The notes under the pieces were generated by a model. The model saw nothing but the letters and a program-made list of their open reading frames with translations, searched no databases and had not been told where the DNA came from. Below are positions 1 through 8,328 of a stretch of DNA of 64,000 nt, in pieces. The position numbers were made by a program, and so were the translations under genes. Source of the stretch: Helicobacter pylori (GTDB taxonomy: Bacteria > Campylobacterota > Campylobacteria > Campylobacterales > Helicobacteraceae); contig CP032039.1 of the NCBI GenBank assembly GCA_008032935.1, positions 930,001 through 994,000 of the forward strand, read 5' to 3'. The first letter of the stretch is position 1, and each line of letters starts with the position of its first letter.

Positions 1-298
1 AATTAGGGTAATGCTTTTTTAAATAGCGATACGCTACCGCATGGAAAGTGCCCGCTTCAATTTTGGAGCTTAATTTGGAGTATTTAGCCACCCTGGCAAT
101 CATTTCATTACTCGCTTTATTGGTGAAAGTCAAAAGCAAGATTTCTTCAGGCTTGATGCCGTTATTAAGCAGGTGTAAAATGCGCCCCACAATCGTAGAA
201 GTTTTCCCCGTGCCAGCGCTCGCAATCACTAAATTATGCCCTTGTAAAGCCTTGGCCGCTTTTAATTGCTCAGGGTTTAATTGCAAAGTTTCTAACAA
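1..298 (-). CDS. UvrD/Rep-family DNA helicase, N-terminal part (runs off window)
   Basis: Only the first 99 or so codons are in the window, read leftwards from a TTG start preceded by AGGAT. The translation begins LLETLQLNPEQLKAA and contains the Walker A motif ASAGTGKT near residue 28, followed by LLLTFTNKASNEM (motif Ia) and GTFHA. These are hallmarks of superfamily 1A 3'-5' helicases of the UvrD/Rep/PcrA group, which unwind DNA in repair and replication restart. The methyltransferase gene upstream of it on the same strand ends 3 bases before this start, so the two are probably co-transcribed. Helicase motifs II-VI lie outside the window, so exact subfamily (Rep-like or UvrD) cannot be judged. 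Confidence 0.85.
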   Translation of the reverse strand, partial: MLETLQLNPEQLKAAKALQGHNLVIASAGTGKTSTIVGRILHLLNNGIKPEEILLLTFTNKASNEMIARVAKYSKLSSKIEAGTFHAVAYRYLKKHYPN

Positions 299-301
299 GT
301 T

Positions 302-1453
302 TTATCCTAGATTTAAAAAGTCTTTAGGCAAAAGAGCGTTTTCTAAAGAGCGTTGCGAAAATAAAAAACACCCGCCGCACACAAAGCCTAATTCCTGCCA
401 GTTGATAGCGTTGAGTTTATCGCAGAGGTTTTGTAAATCTAGGTTTTGGTTATAAGGGAATAGCGCTAAAATAGAGCCGTCATAATTAGGGCATTGGTGG
501 ATGAAAAAGGGGTTTTTTTGGCGCGTTTTGGCGTTGACATAAATGCGTTTTTTAGGGGATATGTGGTGCATCCTCCCCCATTCAAACCAGTTATTTTCAT
601 TGAATTTTTTAATCTTTCTTTGCATCAAGCTGTCTTTATGCTGGAGTAAATAATCATTAGGCTCATTGACAAAAACCATTTTTTCTAAAACATTGGTTCT
701 TTTGGTGATTGAGGTGACAAATTCTAAATTCCCGTATTTTTCATTTTTAAAAATCTTATCGTACCCGCTCACTGCCCCCACTTTAACCTTAAAAACCTCG
801 CTTAATTTTTGCGTGTAAGATTGGTTGAGGAAATACAAAATGCCTTTTTTGCACAAAAATTGCAAACCATCGTTGGTGATTCTACTGAAATTGCCCTTAC
901 AAAAACGAAAAATCACGCAATTAGGCATGGCGTTTGGGAAAACCTTTTGATCGCCTAATTCAAAAAAATGCGTTATCGTGCCTTCTTGGTAAATCAATTC
1001 GTTTAATTTCACGCTGGAAGTGGATTTCAAAAAATCCCTTGGGGTGATGAAAACCAATTCGCCTTTAGGTTTTAAATGTTTGATCGCTTTTTCTATGAAA
1101 AACAAGTAGAGATTGCTCCTTTCATCAAAAAGGCTGTAATGGAGTTTTTCTTTCGTGCTAGGCGCAATATCCTTGTGCTTGACATAGGGCGGGTTACCAA
1201 TAATGGTGTCAAATTGATTTTCTAAAGGGTAGTCAAAAAAGTCCATGCAAAGGGCATTTTTAGGGCAGATTTTAGGATCGATTTCAATCCCTACAGCCTT
1301 TTTTAAGCGCTTTAAAAAACTCCCATCGCCCGCGCTTGGCTCTAAAACACTCCCTTGATTGTGTTTGAGAGTGAGCATGAAATCCACTATCTTTTTAGGG
1401 GTGAAAACCTGCCCTAAAGTTTTAATATCTAAATTATGCAAAAAATTCTCCAA
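302..1453 (-). CDS. TaqI-class type II N6-adenine DNA methyltransferase
   Basis: A 383-residue protein with GQVFTPKKIVDFML (residues 14-27), the AdoMet-binding VLEPSAGDGSFL (about 36-47) and the catalytic motif NPPYVKHKDI (about 86-95). This order is that of gamma-class N6-adenine methyltransferases such as M.TaqI. The C-terminal part, about 200 residues, should be the target recognition domain. The protein would methylate adenine in a short site and protect it from a partner endonuclease. The gene just upstream on the same strand, 9 bp away, looks like that partner. The listed start is TTG; a second TTG four codons in has GGAG 7 bases before it and may be the true start (at 1441). Target sequence is not predictable by eye. 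Confidence 0.85.
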   Translation of the reverse strand: MENFLHNLDIKTLGQVFTPKKIVDFMLTLKHNQGSVLEPSAGDGSFLKRLKKAVGIEIDPKICPKNALCMDFFDYPLENQFDTIIGNPPYVKHKDIAPSTKEKLHYSLFDERSNLYLFFIEKAIKHLKPKGELVFITPRDFLKSTSSVKLNELIYQEGTITHFFELGDQKVFPNAMPNCVIFRFCKGNFSRITNDGLQFLCKKGILYFLNQSYTQKLSEVFKVKVGAVSGYDKIFKNEKYGNLEFVTSITKRTNVLEKMVFVNEPNDYLLQHKDSLMQRKIKKFNENNWFEWGRMHHISPKKRIYVNAKTRQKNPFFIHQCPNYDGSILALFPYNQNLDLQNLCDKLNAINWQELGFVCGGCFLFSQRSLENALLPKDFLNLG

Positions 1454-1462
1454 AAAATTCTC

Positions 1463-2050
1463 TTAATAAATATTAGCCCTTAGAGTTACACTTTTAGCTA
1501 AAGCGCTTAAGATGAAATTTTTACTTCCATCAAAATCTCTTTGAATGATTTCTCTGTTGTTGTCCCACTTGCATTGGAAGGGCAAGTTATTGCCATTAGG
1601 TTGGAGGGTTTGAATGCCTTTTAAGGAATTGATAAAAATATCCTTAGGATCGTTTTTGTTGATAATTAAAAAATAATAGTCCCTATTGGTGTTTTTGCCT
1701 AAGTCTTTATGCAGTTTTTGAAAGTATTTTTCCCATGCGATTTCGTTATTAAATTCCGGCACTAAGCCGCACAACGCATAATAAATCCCTAATTTGCAAT
1801 TAAGATTATCAGCGGTTTTTGTGGTGGTGGTTTTAATATTAACAGGATAAAAAATATCGTTTTCTTCAAAACTAAAATCCCACCACTCTCTGGCTTTTGG
1901 CAGTTGGATAGGAAAATAATCCTTAATGGTATTTAAAATTTCTTCTTCATTGACCAATGAATTTAAGCACCCATCTTGTAAGGGTTGAGACAAATGATAA
2001 GGGTTTGTTTTTAAAAATTCTGCAATTTCATTAAGCTGTGTGGGTATCAT
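1463..2050 (-). CDS. Putative type II restriction endonuclease, partner of the adjacent methyltransferase
   Basis: A 195-residue soluble protein starting at ATG with AAGGAT upstream. I see a PD-(D/E)XK-like arrangement: acidic residues around EEEILNTIKDYF (about 36-47), then WWDFSFEENDIFYPVNIKTTTT (about 56-77), where D58 and the NIK strand could be the metal-binding Asp and the catalytic Lys strand. The close link to a methyltransferase gene (9 bp gap, same strand) is the main functional clue. It is full length for a small type II enzyme and has no visible frameshift. The assignment is inference from motif and context; specificity is unknown. Confidence 0.55.
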   Translation of the reverse strand: MIPTQLNEIAEFLKTNPYHLSQPLQDGCLNSLVNEEEILNTIKDYFPIQLPKAREWWDFSFEENDIFYPVNIKTTTTKTADNLNCKLGIYYALCGLVPEFNNEIAWEKYFQKLHKDLGKNTNRDYYFLIINKNDPKDIFINSLKGIQTLQPNGNNLPFQCKWDNNREIIQRDFDGSKNFILSALAKSVTLRANIY

Positions 2051-2101
2051 TAAATATCCTTATTAAAAAAGATATTTTACCACACTCCTTATTTCAGCCT
2101 T

Positions 2102-3919
2102 TTATTTTTTCAAGCTAATGGCTTCTTTAATCATGTCATCGCCCGCGCCAAAGGCTCTAGCGTTCATGGAATAGCCTCTTTGCATTAAAATGAGATTGGT
2201 TAGGGCGTTCCCGGCATTCACGTTGCTCGTTTCTAAATATTTATGCCTGATTTTCCCAAACTTGAGCTTGCCCTCTTCGTCCCACCCTAAAATGGGGTTA
2301 CCGCTTAGGGGTCTGTTTTCGCCATTAATGGTGCCTTCTTGCATTTCATAGAGATTACCGCCGATTTTCCTTAGGCCTTGATCGTTAGTGAAAGCTAAAA
2401 TACCGATGCGAGCGACCGGCTCTACCACCCCGTTACTGAAGGCTAGAGAAATCACGCCATTTTCTTCAATGCGCATGTCTCTAAAAATGCCCCTAGGCTT
2501 GCCATCTTGACTCGCTTCTAAGAGTTTAGAGTCTTGATAAGACAAATCGCTAGAATCATGGTTTTCGCTCTTATCTAAAGAATAGGTGAGCTTATTGCCT
2601 TTAAAATCCAAAGTCATGGGGGCGGATTTCATCTTGTGCGTGGCTGAATCAAAGCCGACAATTTCCCAAGTGGGATCATTGATAGGGGTTTTGTTTTTGG
2701 GATCTGCGATGTAGCTTTTCACTTCCCAAGTTTGGTTTTTCCTTTTACTCGTGGGGCTTGATGTGGGATCGTTGGAATTGGTCATGTAATATTCGCTTTG
2801 GAGCAAGTATTTATCCCCGGCTTTATCATAAATATCCACTTCTGTGCTGTAATAAGGGATTTTAATCGCTACTGAATCCCTGCTGATGCCCTTTTTCAGT
2901 TCCATTCCGTCCGCTTTCAAGCCCAATTTATCCGCAATGCCCCCACTCAAGCTAAAGGTGATAGGCGTTTCGCTAGGATTAGCGATCTCTAATAAAAGGG
3001 GGGGGCTTTTGGCGTCTTTTTCGCTTTTGATGAGGTTTAAGTCTAGCCCGGTTTTTTCTTTAAGGAGTTTTTGCAAATCGCCTAAAGTTTTGAATTGGTT
3101 TTCGCCTTTTTCAGCGTCCCCATAAGTGAAAACAAAATCCTCTTTTTTGCCATCTTCTTTTTGGATACTGACGTTTAACTTGCGATTAGTGATCGCGTCT
3201 ATGGGCTCGTTATCGTTATTCGCTAAAGCGTTAATATCTTGGTTTAAAAAACGCTCTTTAATAATCTCGCCCTTATCGTTTAAGAAAAAATCTTGCACGC
3301 CTTTTAAATGGTCTTTAGGGTTTAAATTCACGCTAATACCCACTTTCGTGCTAAGCACGGGCTGGTAAGTCAAATCTTGGGGGATTTGTAAGGGCGAAAG
3401 GGTGTTGCCATGCAATTTTTCAATGTCTTCATCTCTAGCGGTGGAATTGAGCGTGCCGTCTTTGATTTTTTTCAAATCAATGCCATAAACATAATAGCCC
3501 TCAGGGGTTACTAAATAGCCATCAGCATCTCGTGCGAAATTACCGGCGCGCGTGAGAAAATTATCCTGTTTTTTGCTAAAGCCGTCTTTATTAATGGTCA
3601 TTTCCCCATTTTTATTGGGCCCTATCACAAACCAGCCCTTGCCTTGATACGCCATGTGGAATTCCCCCTCACTAGGCATGTATTCGCCGTCTTTATTAGA
3701 AAGGACATTGCCTGAGCCTGTAACGCCGTAATTTCGGTCGTTAGCCACAACGGATTTGGCGTTCAAAGCGTCTAAATGCGAAGAAAATAGGGTCTTAAAC
3801 TCCGGATCATTAGAGCGATAGCCTAAAGTATTGACATTGGCGATATTATTGGAAAGGCTGTCAATACCAAACTGATGGGTCTTAATCCCGCTATAAGCGT
3901 TTAATAAGGTGTCGTTCAT
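2102..3919 (-). CDS. flgE2: Second flagellar hook protein of the FlgE family
   Basis: A 605-residue protein with the classical rod/hook N-terminus (LLNAYSGIKTHQFGIDSLSNNIANVNTLGYRS) and C-terminus (LETSNVNAGNALTNLILMQRGYSMNARAF), the paired coiled-coil ends that polymerise axial flagellar proteins. The middle, about residues 70-540, is the variable surface domain. H. pylori carries a second, longer FlgE (41550-43706 here) that is the main hook subunit; this paralogue sits in an operon with flgD and fliK and overlaps flgD by 4 bp. A run of eight G on the plus strand (C8 in the gene, 2998-3005) encodes a Pro-Pro stretch and is in frame here; such runs are mutable in this species. Confidence 0.9.
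   Translation of the reverse strand: MNDTLLNAYSGIKTHQFGIDSLSNNIANVNTLGYRSNDPEFKTLFSSHLDALNAKSVVANDRNYGVTGSGNVLSNKDGEYMPSEGEFHMAYQGKGWFVIGPNKNGEMTINKDGFSKKQDNFLTRAGNFARDADGYLVTPEGYYVYGIDLKKIKDGTLNSTARDEDIEKLHGNTLSPLQIPQDLTYQPVLSTKVGISVNLNPKDHLKGVQDFFLNDKGEIIKERFLNQDINALANNDNEPIDAITNRKLNVSIQKEDGKKEDFVFTYGDAEKGENQFKTLGDLQKLLKEKTGLDLNLIKSEKDAKSPPLLLEIANPSETPITFSLSGGIADKLGLKADGMELKKGISRDSVAIKIPYYSTEVDIYDKAGDKYLLQSEYYMTNSNDPTSSPTSKRKNQTWEVKSYIADPKNKTPINDPTWEIVGFDSATHKMKSAPMTLDFKGNKLTYSLDKSENHDSSDLSYQDSKLLEASQDGKPRGIFRDMRIEENGVISLAFSNGVVEPVARIGILAFTNDQGLRKIGGNLYEMQEGTINGENRPLSGNPILGWDEEGKLKFGKIRHKYLETSNVNAGNALTNLILMQRGYSMNARAFGAGDDMIKEAISLKK
2998..3005. repeat. C8 homopolymer inside flgE2 (in frame)
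   Basis: Eight consecutive C on the coding strand within the variable domain of flgE2. Homopolymeric C/G runs of this size are a known substrate for slipped-strand mispairing in H. pylori. The present length keeps the gene open. Confidence 0.5.
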
Positions 3920-4896
3920 GCTGTCTCTTTAGGGGGGGTTTGGGGCTTTTGTTCAAGCGGTTTTTGATCAGAGAGTTTTTGATCAATGGGCTTTTGTTCA
4001 AGCGGTTTTTGATCAGAGAGTTTTTGATCAATGGGTTTTTGTTCAGAGAATTTCTGTTCAAGCGGTTTTTGATCAAGGGGTTTTTGATCCGGTTTGTAAA
4101 ACTCTATCGCGCTGTCTATAGGTAAAATCATTTCGCCCATTCTTAGCATGGGCTTGCCTTTATCAAAAACCACGCTTTCCACTTCGCCCCTACCAATGCG
4201 CGTTTGCAAATACTGCTTGTTGTGAGAGTCTAAATTGTATTCAGCCTTGATTTTGTAATTGCCTTTAGGGACTTTTTCGCCCTTTTCGTTTGTGCCGTCC
4301 CATTCAAAATTGATATACCCCTTTTGCCCGTTATAATCTTTTAAAGAAATCGTTTTGACTAATTCATTGTTTTCATTTAAGATTTGAATCGCTGGCACTC
4401 CTTTAGAAGCGTCAATTTTTTCATCAAAAAAGAGCGAGAAAGAAAGCTTATTGTTGCCGTCAAAATTCGCCCCGCTCACATCGGTTTCAGCGATTTTGCC
4501 TATCATGCTCACAGAATTAAGCGCACTTACTTCCCTTAAAGCGTTATTCGCTTTCAAGCTATCGTCCATGCCTTTATTCAGGTTTTCCATGGTGTCTTTT
4601 AAAGCGCCTTGAAAATCTTTTAAAGACTCGTTAGTTTCTTTATTGGATTTCATGGCACTGGCGACTTCTTGCATGGTTTTTTTGTTTTCTTCTTGCATTT
4701 CCACTTGCGTGAGCTGCGCGGTTTGGGTGATGATCTTATCCGTTTCCATAGGAGCGGTGGGGTCTTGATTTTTCAATTGCTCTAAAAAGAGTTTCATGAA
4801 AGCGTTTTTATCCAACCCGTTAGCGATGGTGGGCTGCTCTTTTTTCCTTTCTTGTGCGGCTTTAGCTCCTGTAACTTCTGCTAAATCAATGGCCAT
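3916..4896 (-). CDS. flgD: Flagellar hook assembly scaffold FlgD
   Basis: A 326-residue protein with the FlgD N-terminus (NGLDKNAFMKLFLEQLKNQDPTAPMET, residues 27-53) that caps the growing hook, and the FlgD Ig/FlgD-TUDOR-like core (IQILNENNELVKT..., INFEWDGTNEKGEKVPKGNYK, about 175-220). The last 55 or so residues are a hydrophilic tail of pentapeptide repeats such as KPLEQ/KPIDQ/KLSDQ that is not part of the conserved domain. FlgD from other bacteria is usually 220-240 residues, so the tail explains the extra length. The gene overlaps flgE2 by 4 bp and lies 50 bp downstream of fliK, in the sigma-54 operon. Confidence 0.93.
   Translation of the reverse strand: MAIDLAEVTGAKAAQERKKEQPTIANGLDKNAFMKLFLEQLKNQDPTAPMETDKIITQTAQLTQVEMQEENKKTMQEVASAMKSNKETNESLKDFQGALKDTMENLNKGMDDSLKANNALREVSALNSVSMIGKIAETDVSGANFDGNNKLSFSLFFDEKIDASKGVPAIQILNENNELVKTISLKDYNGQKGYINFEWDGTNEKGEKVPKGNYKIKAEYNLDSHNKQYLQTRIGRGEVESVVFDKGKPMLRMGEMILPIDSAIEFYKPDQKPLDQKPLEQKFSEQKPIDQKLSDQKPLEQKPIDQKLSDQKPLEQKPQTPPKETA
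3947..4090. repeat. 15-bp repeats (45-bp higher-order unit) encoding the FlgD tail
   Basis: About nine 15-bp units of the type TTTTGNTCANNNGGT on the plus strand encode five-residue repeats at the FlgD C-terminus. The first 45 bp (3947-3991) recur almost exactly at 3992-4036, showing recent duplication. The reading frame is preserved because the unit is a multiple of three. Confidence 0.85.
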
Positions 4897-4946
4897 GATC
4901 TCTTCCTTATTAAAGATGTCTTATTATAGAGCAAACTTGCTTAAAA

Positions 4947-6506
4947 TCACGCATAAAGAGTGATCTGCATGCTCGTTTCTTGGTTTTCATGGTCCGTATT
5001 CTCTTGGTAGCTTTTTAGGGCGTTTTCTTTTAAGGGGCTTGATTCTTGCTCTTTGAATAGCTCTTTGGGTTGCTCTTTAGAAGAATCTTGCGAAAAGCTC
5101 AAATCCACCCCTTCAAAACCTAAAGCGTTCAGGCTGTTTTTGAGATCTTGTTGGTTATCCAAAAAGGTTTGCAAGCTGTTGTTATGAGAAATCACGCTCA
5201 CTTTAAGGTTTTTACCCACTTTTTGAATAATCACTTCAACCTTGCCTAATTCCTTAGGGAATAAATCCATAGAGATCCTGCTCATGGGGGGTTTGTATTC
5301 TTGGATTTCTTGCTTTAATTGTTGGGCGAAATGCTTGATCGTCTCTTTAGGGGTAACGCTTTTATTGTCGCTTGTCTTATCGCTAGCTTGGGCGTTTTGC
5401 GCGTTTTGAGTGCTGTTATTAGTTTCTTTAGTTTTTTCTTTATTATCGCTTACTTCTTTAGTTTTTTCTTCTTTTTCTAGGGGCGTTGGAATATTATCGT
5501 TAGGGGGGTTAGCTCCTATTAAAGGCATTAAAGGGGGCGTTTTAAGAGGGATTTTAGGGGCATTTTCTGGCGTTGCGCTTGGGGCTGTAATCTGGGTTTT
5601 AGTAGGGGTTTTTTCTGGCTTTTTTTTAGAAAGCGTTTTATCCCTTTTAATGGCGTTCATTTGTAAAGCTTCCTTTAAAGGAGGCGTTTTTTTTTCATTA
5701 TTTTTGGGGGTTGTGTGTTCTTTATTTTGCGGTTCTTTTTTTTCTAAAGATTGCAAAACGCTAGAAAGGTTGGCGGTGTTTTTAGCGTCGTTCTTTGCAA
5801 GGGTGTGGTTAGTGGGCGTTTGCGTTGTTTTCAAAGCAAGCTGATCGCTCGTGCTTAAGGGAGTTTCTTTTTTTTCTAACGGAGTGGCCGCTTGAATGTT
5901 GCTAGCGTTTAAGTCATGTTTTTGGCTGAGCGTTTGGATGTCTTTAAGGGTTTTTGGCTCTTTGGCGCTATGGGTTGGGGTTGTGGGGTTTTTGATAGCG
6001 TTGTTAGCGTGGTTAGTGGGGGTTATAGGGTTTTTATTAGGCAAGTTTGTTTGATGAGCGTTAGAAGCAACTTCGTTAGGCTTTTTTTCATTCTTGTTTA
6101 AAGTTTCGTTAGGGTTTTTGGGGTCAGTCTCAAAAACCTCATGGGTTTCATGTTGGGCCTCATGTGGGGCTGTTGGGTGGGTTTTTGGGTGGTTGAGCCA
6201 ATCTTTTAGGGTAGGGGCTTGTTGGTCTTTGGCGGGATTTTGAGCGTGTTGGTGGTGTGGGGTAGGGGTTTTTTCAAGCGCTTTAGCGTCCTCTTTAGCG
6301 TCTTTGGGCGTGGCTTTTAACGTGCTATGGTTTGGCGATTCTTTAGGGGCGGTTTTGTCTTTAGAGATCTTTTGGTTTAAGATCTTACTGAAATCCTTTG
6401 ATGCGCTTTTAGGGGCGTTTTTGGTGTCTTCGTTTTTCGCTCCGCTATTCAAAGCGTTTGCGTTGGCGCTTGCGTTGGTGTGAATGGGATTAACAGGAGA
6501 TGGCAT
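4947..6506 (-). CDS. fliK: Flagellar hook-length control protein FliK
   Basis: A 519-residue protein whose first 380 or so residues are low-complexity and rich in Lys, Thr, Asn, Pro and Ala, as expected for the ruler part of FliK. The C-terminus holds the conserved FliK domain (SRISMDLFPKELGKVEVIIQ, VSVISHNNSLQTFLDNQQDLKNSLNALGF) that flips the export switch from hook to filament substrates. It is the first gene of fliK-flgD-flgE2. A sigma-54 promoter lies about 40-65 bp upstream of the ATG, which fits class II flagellar control by RpoN/FlgR. Several poly-A runs (for example nine A at 5687-5695) are potential slippage sites. Confidence 0.9.
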   Translation of the reverse strand: MPSPVNPIHTNASANANALNSGAKNEDTKNAPKSASKDFSKILNQKISKDKTAPKESPNHSTLKATPKDAKEDAKALEKTPTPHHQHAQNPAKDQQAPTLKDWLNHPKTHPTAPHEAQHETHEVFETDPKNPNETLNKNEKKPNEVASNAHQTNLPNKNPITPTNHANNAIKNPTTPTHSAKEPKTLKDIQTLSQKHDLNASNIQAATPLEKKETPLSTSDQLALKTTQTPTNHTLAKNDAKNTANLSSVLQSLEKKEPQNKEHTTPKNNEKKTPPLKEALQMNAIKRDKTLSKKKPEKTPTKTQITAPSATPENAPKIPLKTPPLMPLIGANPPNDNIPTPLEKEEKTKEVSDNKEKTKETNNSTQNAQNAQASDKTSDNKSVTPKETIKHFAQQLKQEIQEYKPPMSRISMDLFPKELGKVEVIIQKVGKNLKVSVISHNNSLQTFLDNQQDLKNSLNALGFEGVDLSFSQDSSKEQPKELFKEQESSPLKENALKSYQENTDHENQETSMQITLYA

Positions 6507-6553
6507 GATTATCCTTTTTAAAACAACTCTTTTATTTTACATGGTGGAAGCCA

Positions 6554-6570
6554 AGCAAAAAGAGTTCCTT
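6554..6570 (-). promoter_or_regulatory. Sigma-54 (RpoN) promoter of fliK-flgD-flgE2
   Basis: On the minus strand the sequence reads AAGGAACTCTTTTTGCT: GG and GC dinucleotides separated by exactly 10 bases, the defining -24/-12 spacing of RpoN promoters. The main flgE gene (41550) has the almost identical TAGGAACAACTTTTGCT. Transcription should begin about 12 bases beyond the GC, near 6544. Confidence 0.8.
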
Positions 6571-6737
6571 AACTCTGTTTTGATTGGAATTATAAAATAT
6601 TGTTTTTAATCTTTAAAAAATTGGTTTTTAAAATTTTGTTTTACAGCTAGCGTCAAGCTCTTTTATATTAGTGTTGTAAAAATGCTAAAAGCCTTTTTAC
6701 AAAATCATGGTTTCGTTTAGGTTTAATTAAATTTTGC

Positions 6738-6743
6738 TACAAT
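6738..6743 (+). promoter_or_regulatory. Candidate -10 element of pta
   Basis: GCTACAATTAA about 33 bp before the pta ATG; TACAAT with an upstream T of an AT-rich stretch is the usual H. pylori sigma-80 -10 form. The transcript would start inside the in-frame TTG codon region, supporting the ATG at 6776 as the start. Confidence 0.45.
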
Positions 6744-6775
6744 TAAATAAAAACGATAATTTTAGTGAGGTTGGC

Positions 6776-8315
6776 ATGCAAGGTTTGTGGATTTACCCAG
6801 AGGATACCGAAGTTTTAGGGGCTGCTTGTAAGAGCCTTTTAAAAGCATTGAAGCCACGCTATCAAAAAATCGCCTTGTTTTCGCCCATTGATGGGGGGCG
6901 TGAGGGCTTTGGGGAGTGCGAGGGCTTGAACTCTTTAGAATTTCATAGCACCATAGACAAACAAAAGGCTTTAGAGCTTGTGAGTGCTGCTCAAGAAGAG
7001 TTACTATTTGAAACGATTCTCAAACGCTATGATGAATTACAAACCACGCATGATTTTGTGGTTTGCTTGGGGTATACGCCGAAGTTTTTCTTAAACGCTC
7101 TTTTAGATTTAAACACCATTTTAGCCAAGCATTTAAACGCTCCTGTTGTGGCTGTCGCGCAAACGAGTTTGGAATATTTGAAAGCCATGCATTCTCATAT
7201 TCTCAAAAAAGAAGCCCCTTTCGCTGTAGGGTTATTTGCGGGCGAAACGCTTGAAAAACCACATTTTTTGAGTGCGTCTCTTTGTAAGGGCGAATTAGAA
7301 GCGGGTGTAGTTGAAAATTTATTGCAAATAAAAAGCGAGATTATTACCCCTTTAGCCTTTCAAAGGAGTTTGGAAAAAAAGGCTAAAAAACAGATTAAAA
7401 AAGTGGTTTTACCAGAGAGCGAAGATGAAAGGATTTTAAAAGCCGCGCATCGTTTGAACGCCATGGGCGCGGTGGGATTGATCTTATTAGGCGATAAAGA
7501 AACCATTAATTCGAAAAATTTGAACTTGAATTTGGAAAATGTAGAAATCATTGATCCCAACACTTCTCATTATAGAGAAGAGTTCGCTAATAGTTTGTAT
7601 GAATTACGAAAATCAAAGGGATTGAGTGAGCAAGAAGCCGAGCAATTAGCGCTGGATAAGACTTATTTTGCGACCATGCTCGTGCATTCAGGCTATGTGC
7701 ATGCCATGGTTTCTGGGGTCAATCACGGCTGAGACCATTAGACCCGCTTTACAAATCATTAAGACTAAGCCCGGCGTGAGCCTGGTTTCAAGCGTGTTTT
7801 TAATGTGTTTGGACACCCAAGTGTTAGTCTTTGGGGATTGCGCGATTATCCCTAACCCTAGCGCTAAAGAATTAGCCGAGATCGCTACCACTTCTGCGCA
7901 GAGCGCCAAGCAATTCAATATCACGCCTAAAGTAGCCTTACTCTCTTATGCGACAGGCGATTCCGCTCAAGGCGAAATGATAGACAAAATCAACGAAGCT
8001 TTAACAATCGCTCAAAAGTTAGATCCCCAATTAGAAATTGATGGCCCTTTACAATTTGACGCTTCCATTGACAAAAGCGTAGCGAAGAAAAAGATGCCTA
8101 ACAGCCAAGTGGCCGGGCAAGCTAGCGTTTTTATTTTCCCGGATTTGAACGCCGGAAACATCGCTTATAAAGCGGTGCAACGGAGCGCTAAAGCCGTGGC
8201 GATAGGGCCTATCTTACAAGGCTTGAACAAGCCCATTAACGATTTGAGTAGGGGTGCTTTAGTGGAAGATATTGTTAACACCGTTTTGATTAGCGCCCTT
8301 CAAGCGCAAGATTAA
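6776..8315 (+). pseudogene. pta: Phosphate acetyltransferase Pta, frameshifted
   Basis: The first part starts MQGLWIYPEDTEV at an ATG with GAGG upstream and covers the N-terminal DRTGG-like region and the start of the catalytic PTA/PTB domain (KKVVLPESEDERILKAA, about residue 205). It stops at 7730-7732 after MVSGVNH. The second part continues in another frame with [25 protein letters not shown] to the normal C-terminus. Comparison of the two sides shows that CACACG has become CACG (about 7724-7728), a 2-base loss. Pta interconverts acetyl-CoA and acetyl phosphate with the next gene, ackA, 13 bp on, which is also broken. From memory the same pair is frameshifted in strain 26695. Confidence 0.9.
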
Positions 8316-8328
8316 TTGACTAGGAGAA

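Noticed and set aside
3891..4125. Repeat-rich frames opposite or shifted to the flgD tail
   Set aside because: They are shadows of the 15-bp repeats in flgD.
5410..6101. Hydrophobic plus-strand frames opposite fliK
   Set aside because: Mirror of the Lys/Asn/Pro-rich fliK coding strand; no start signals.
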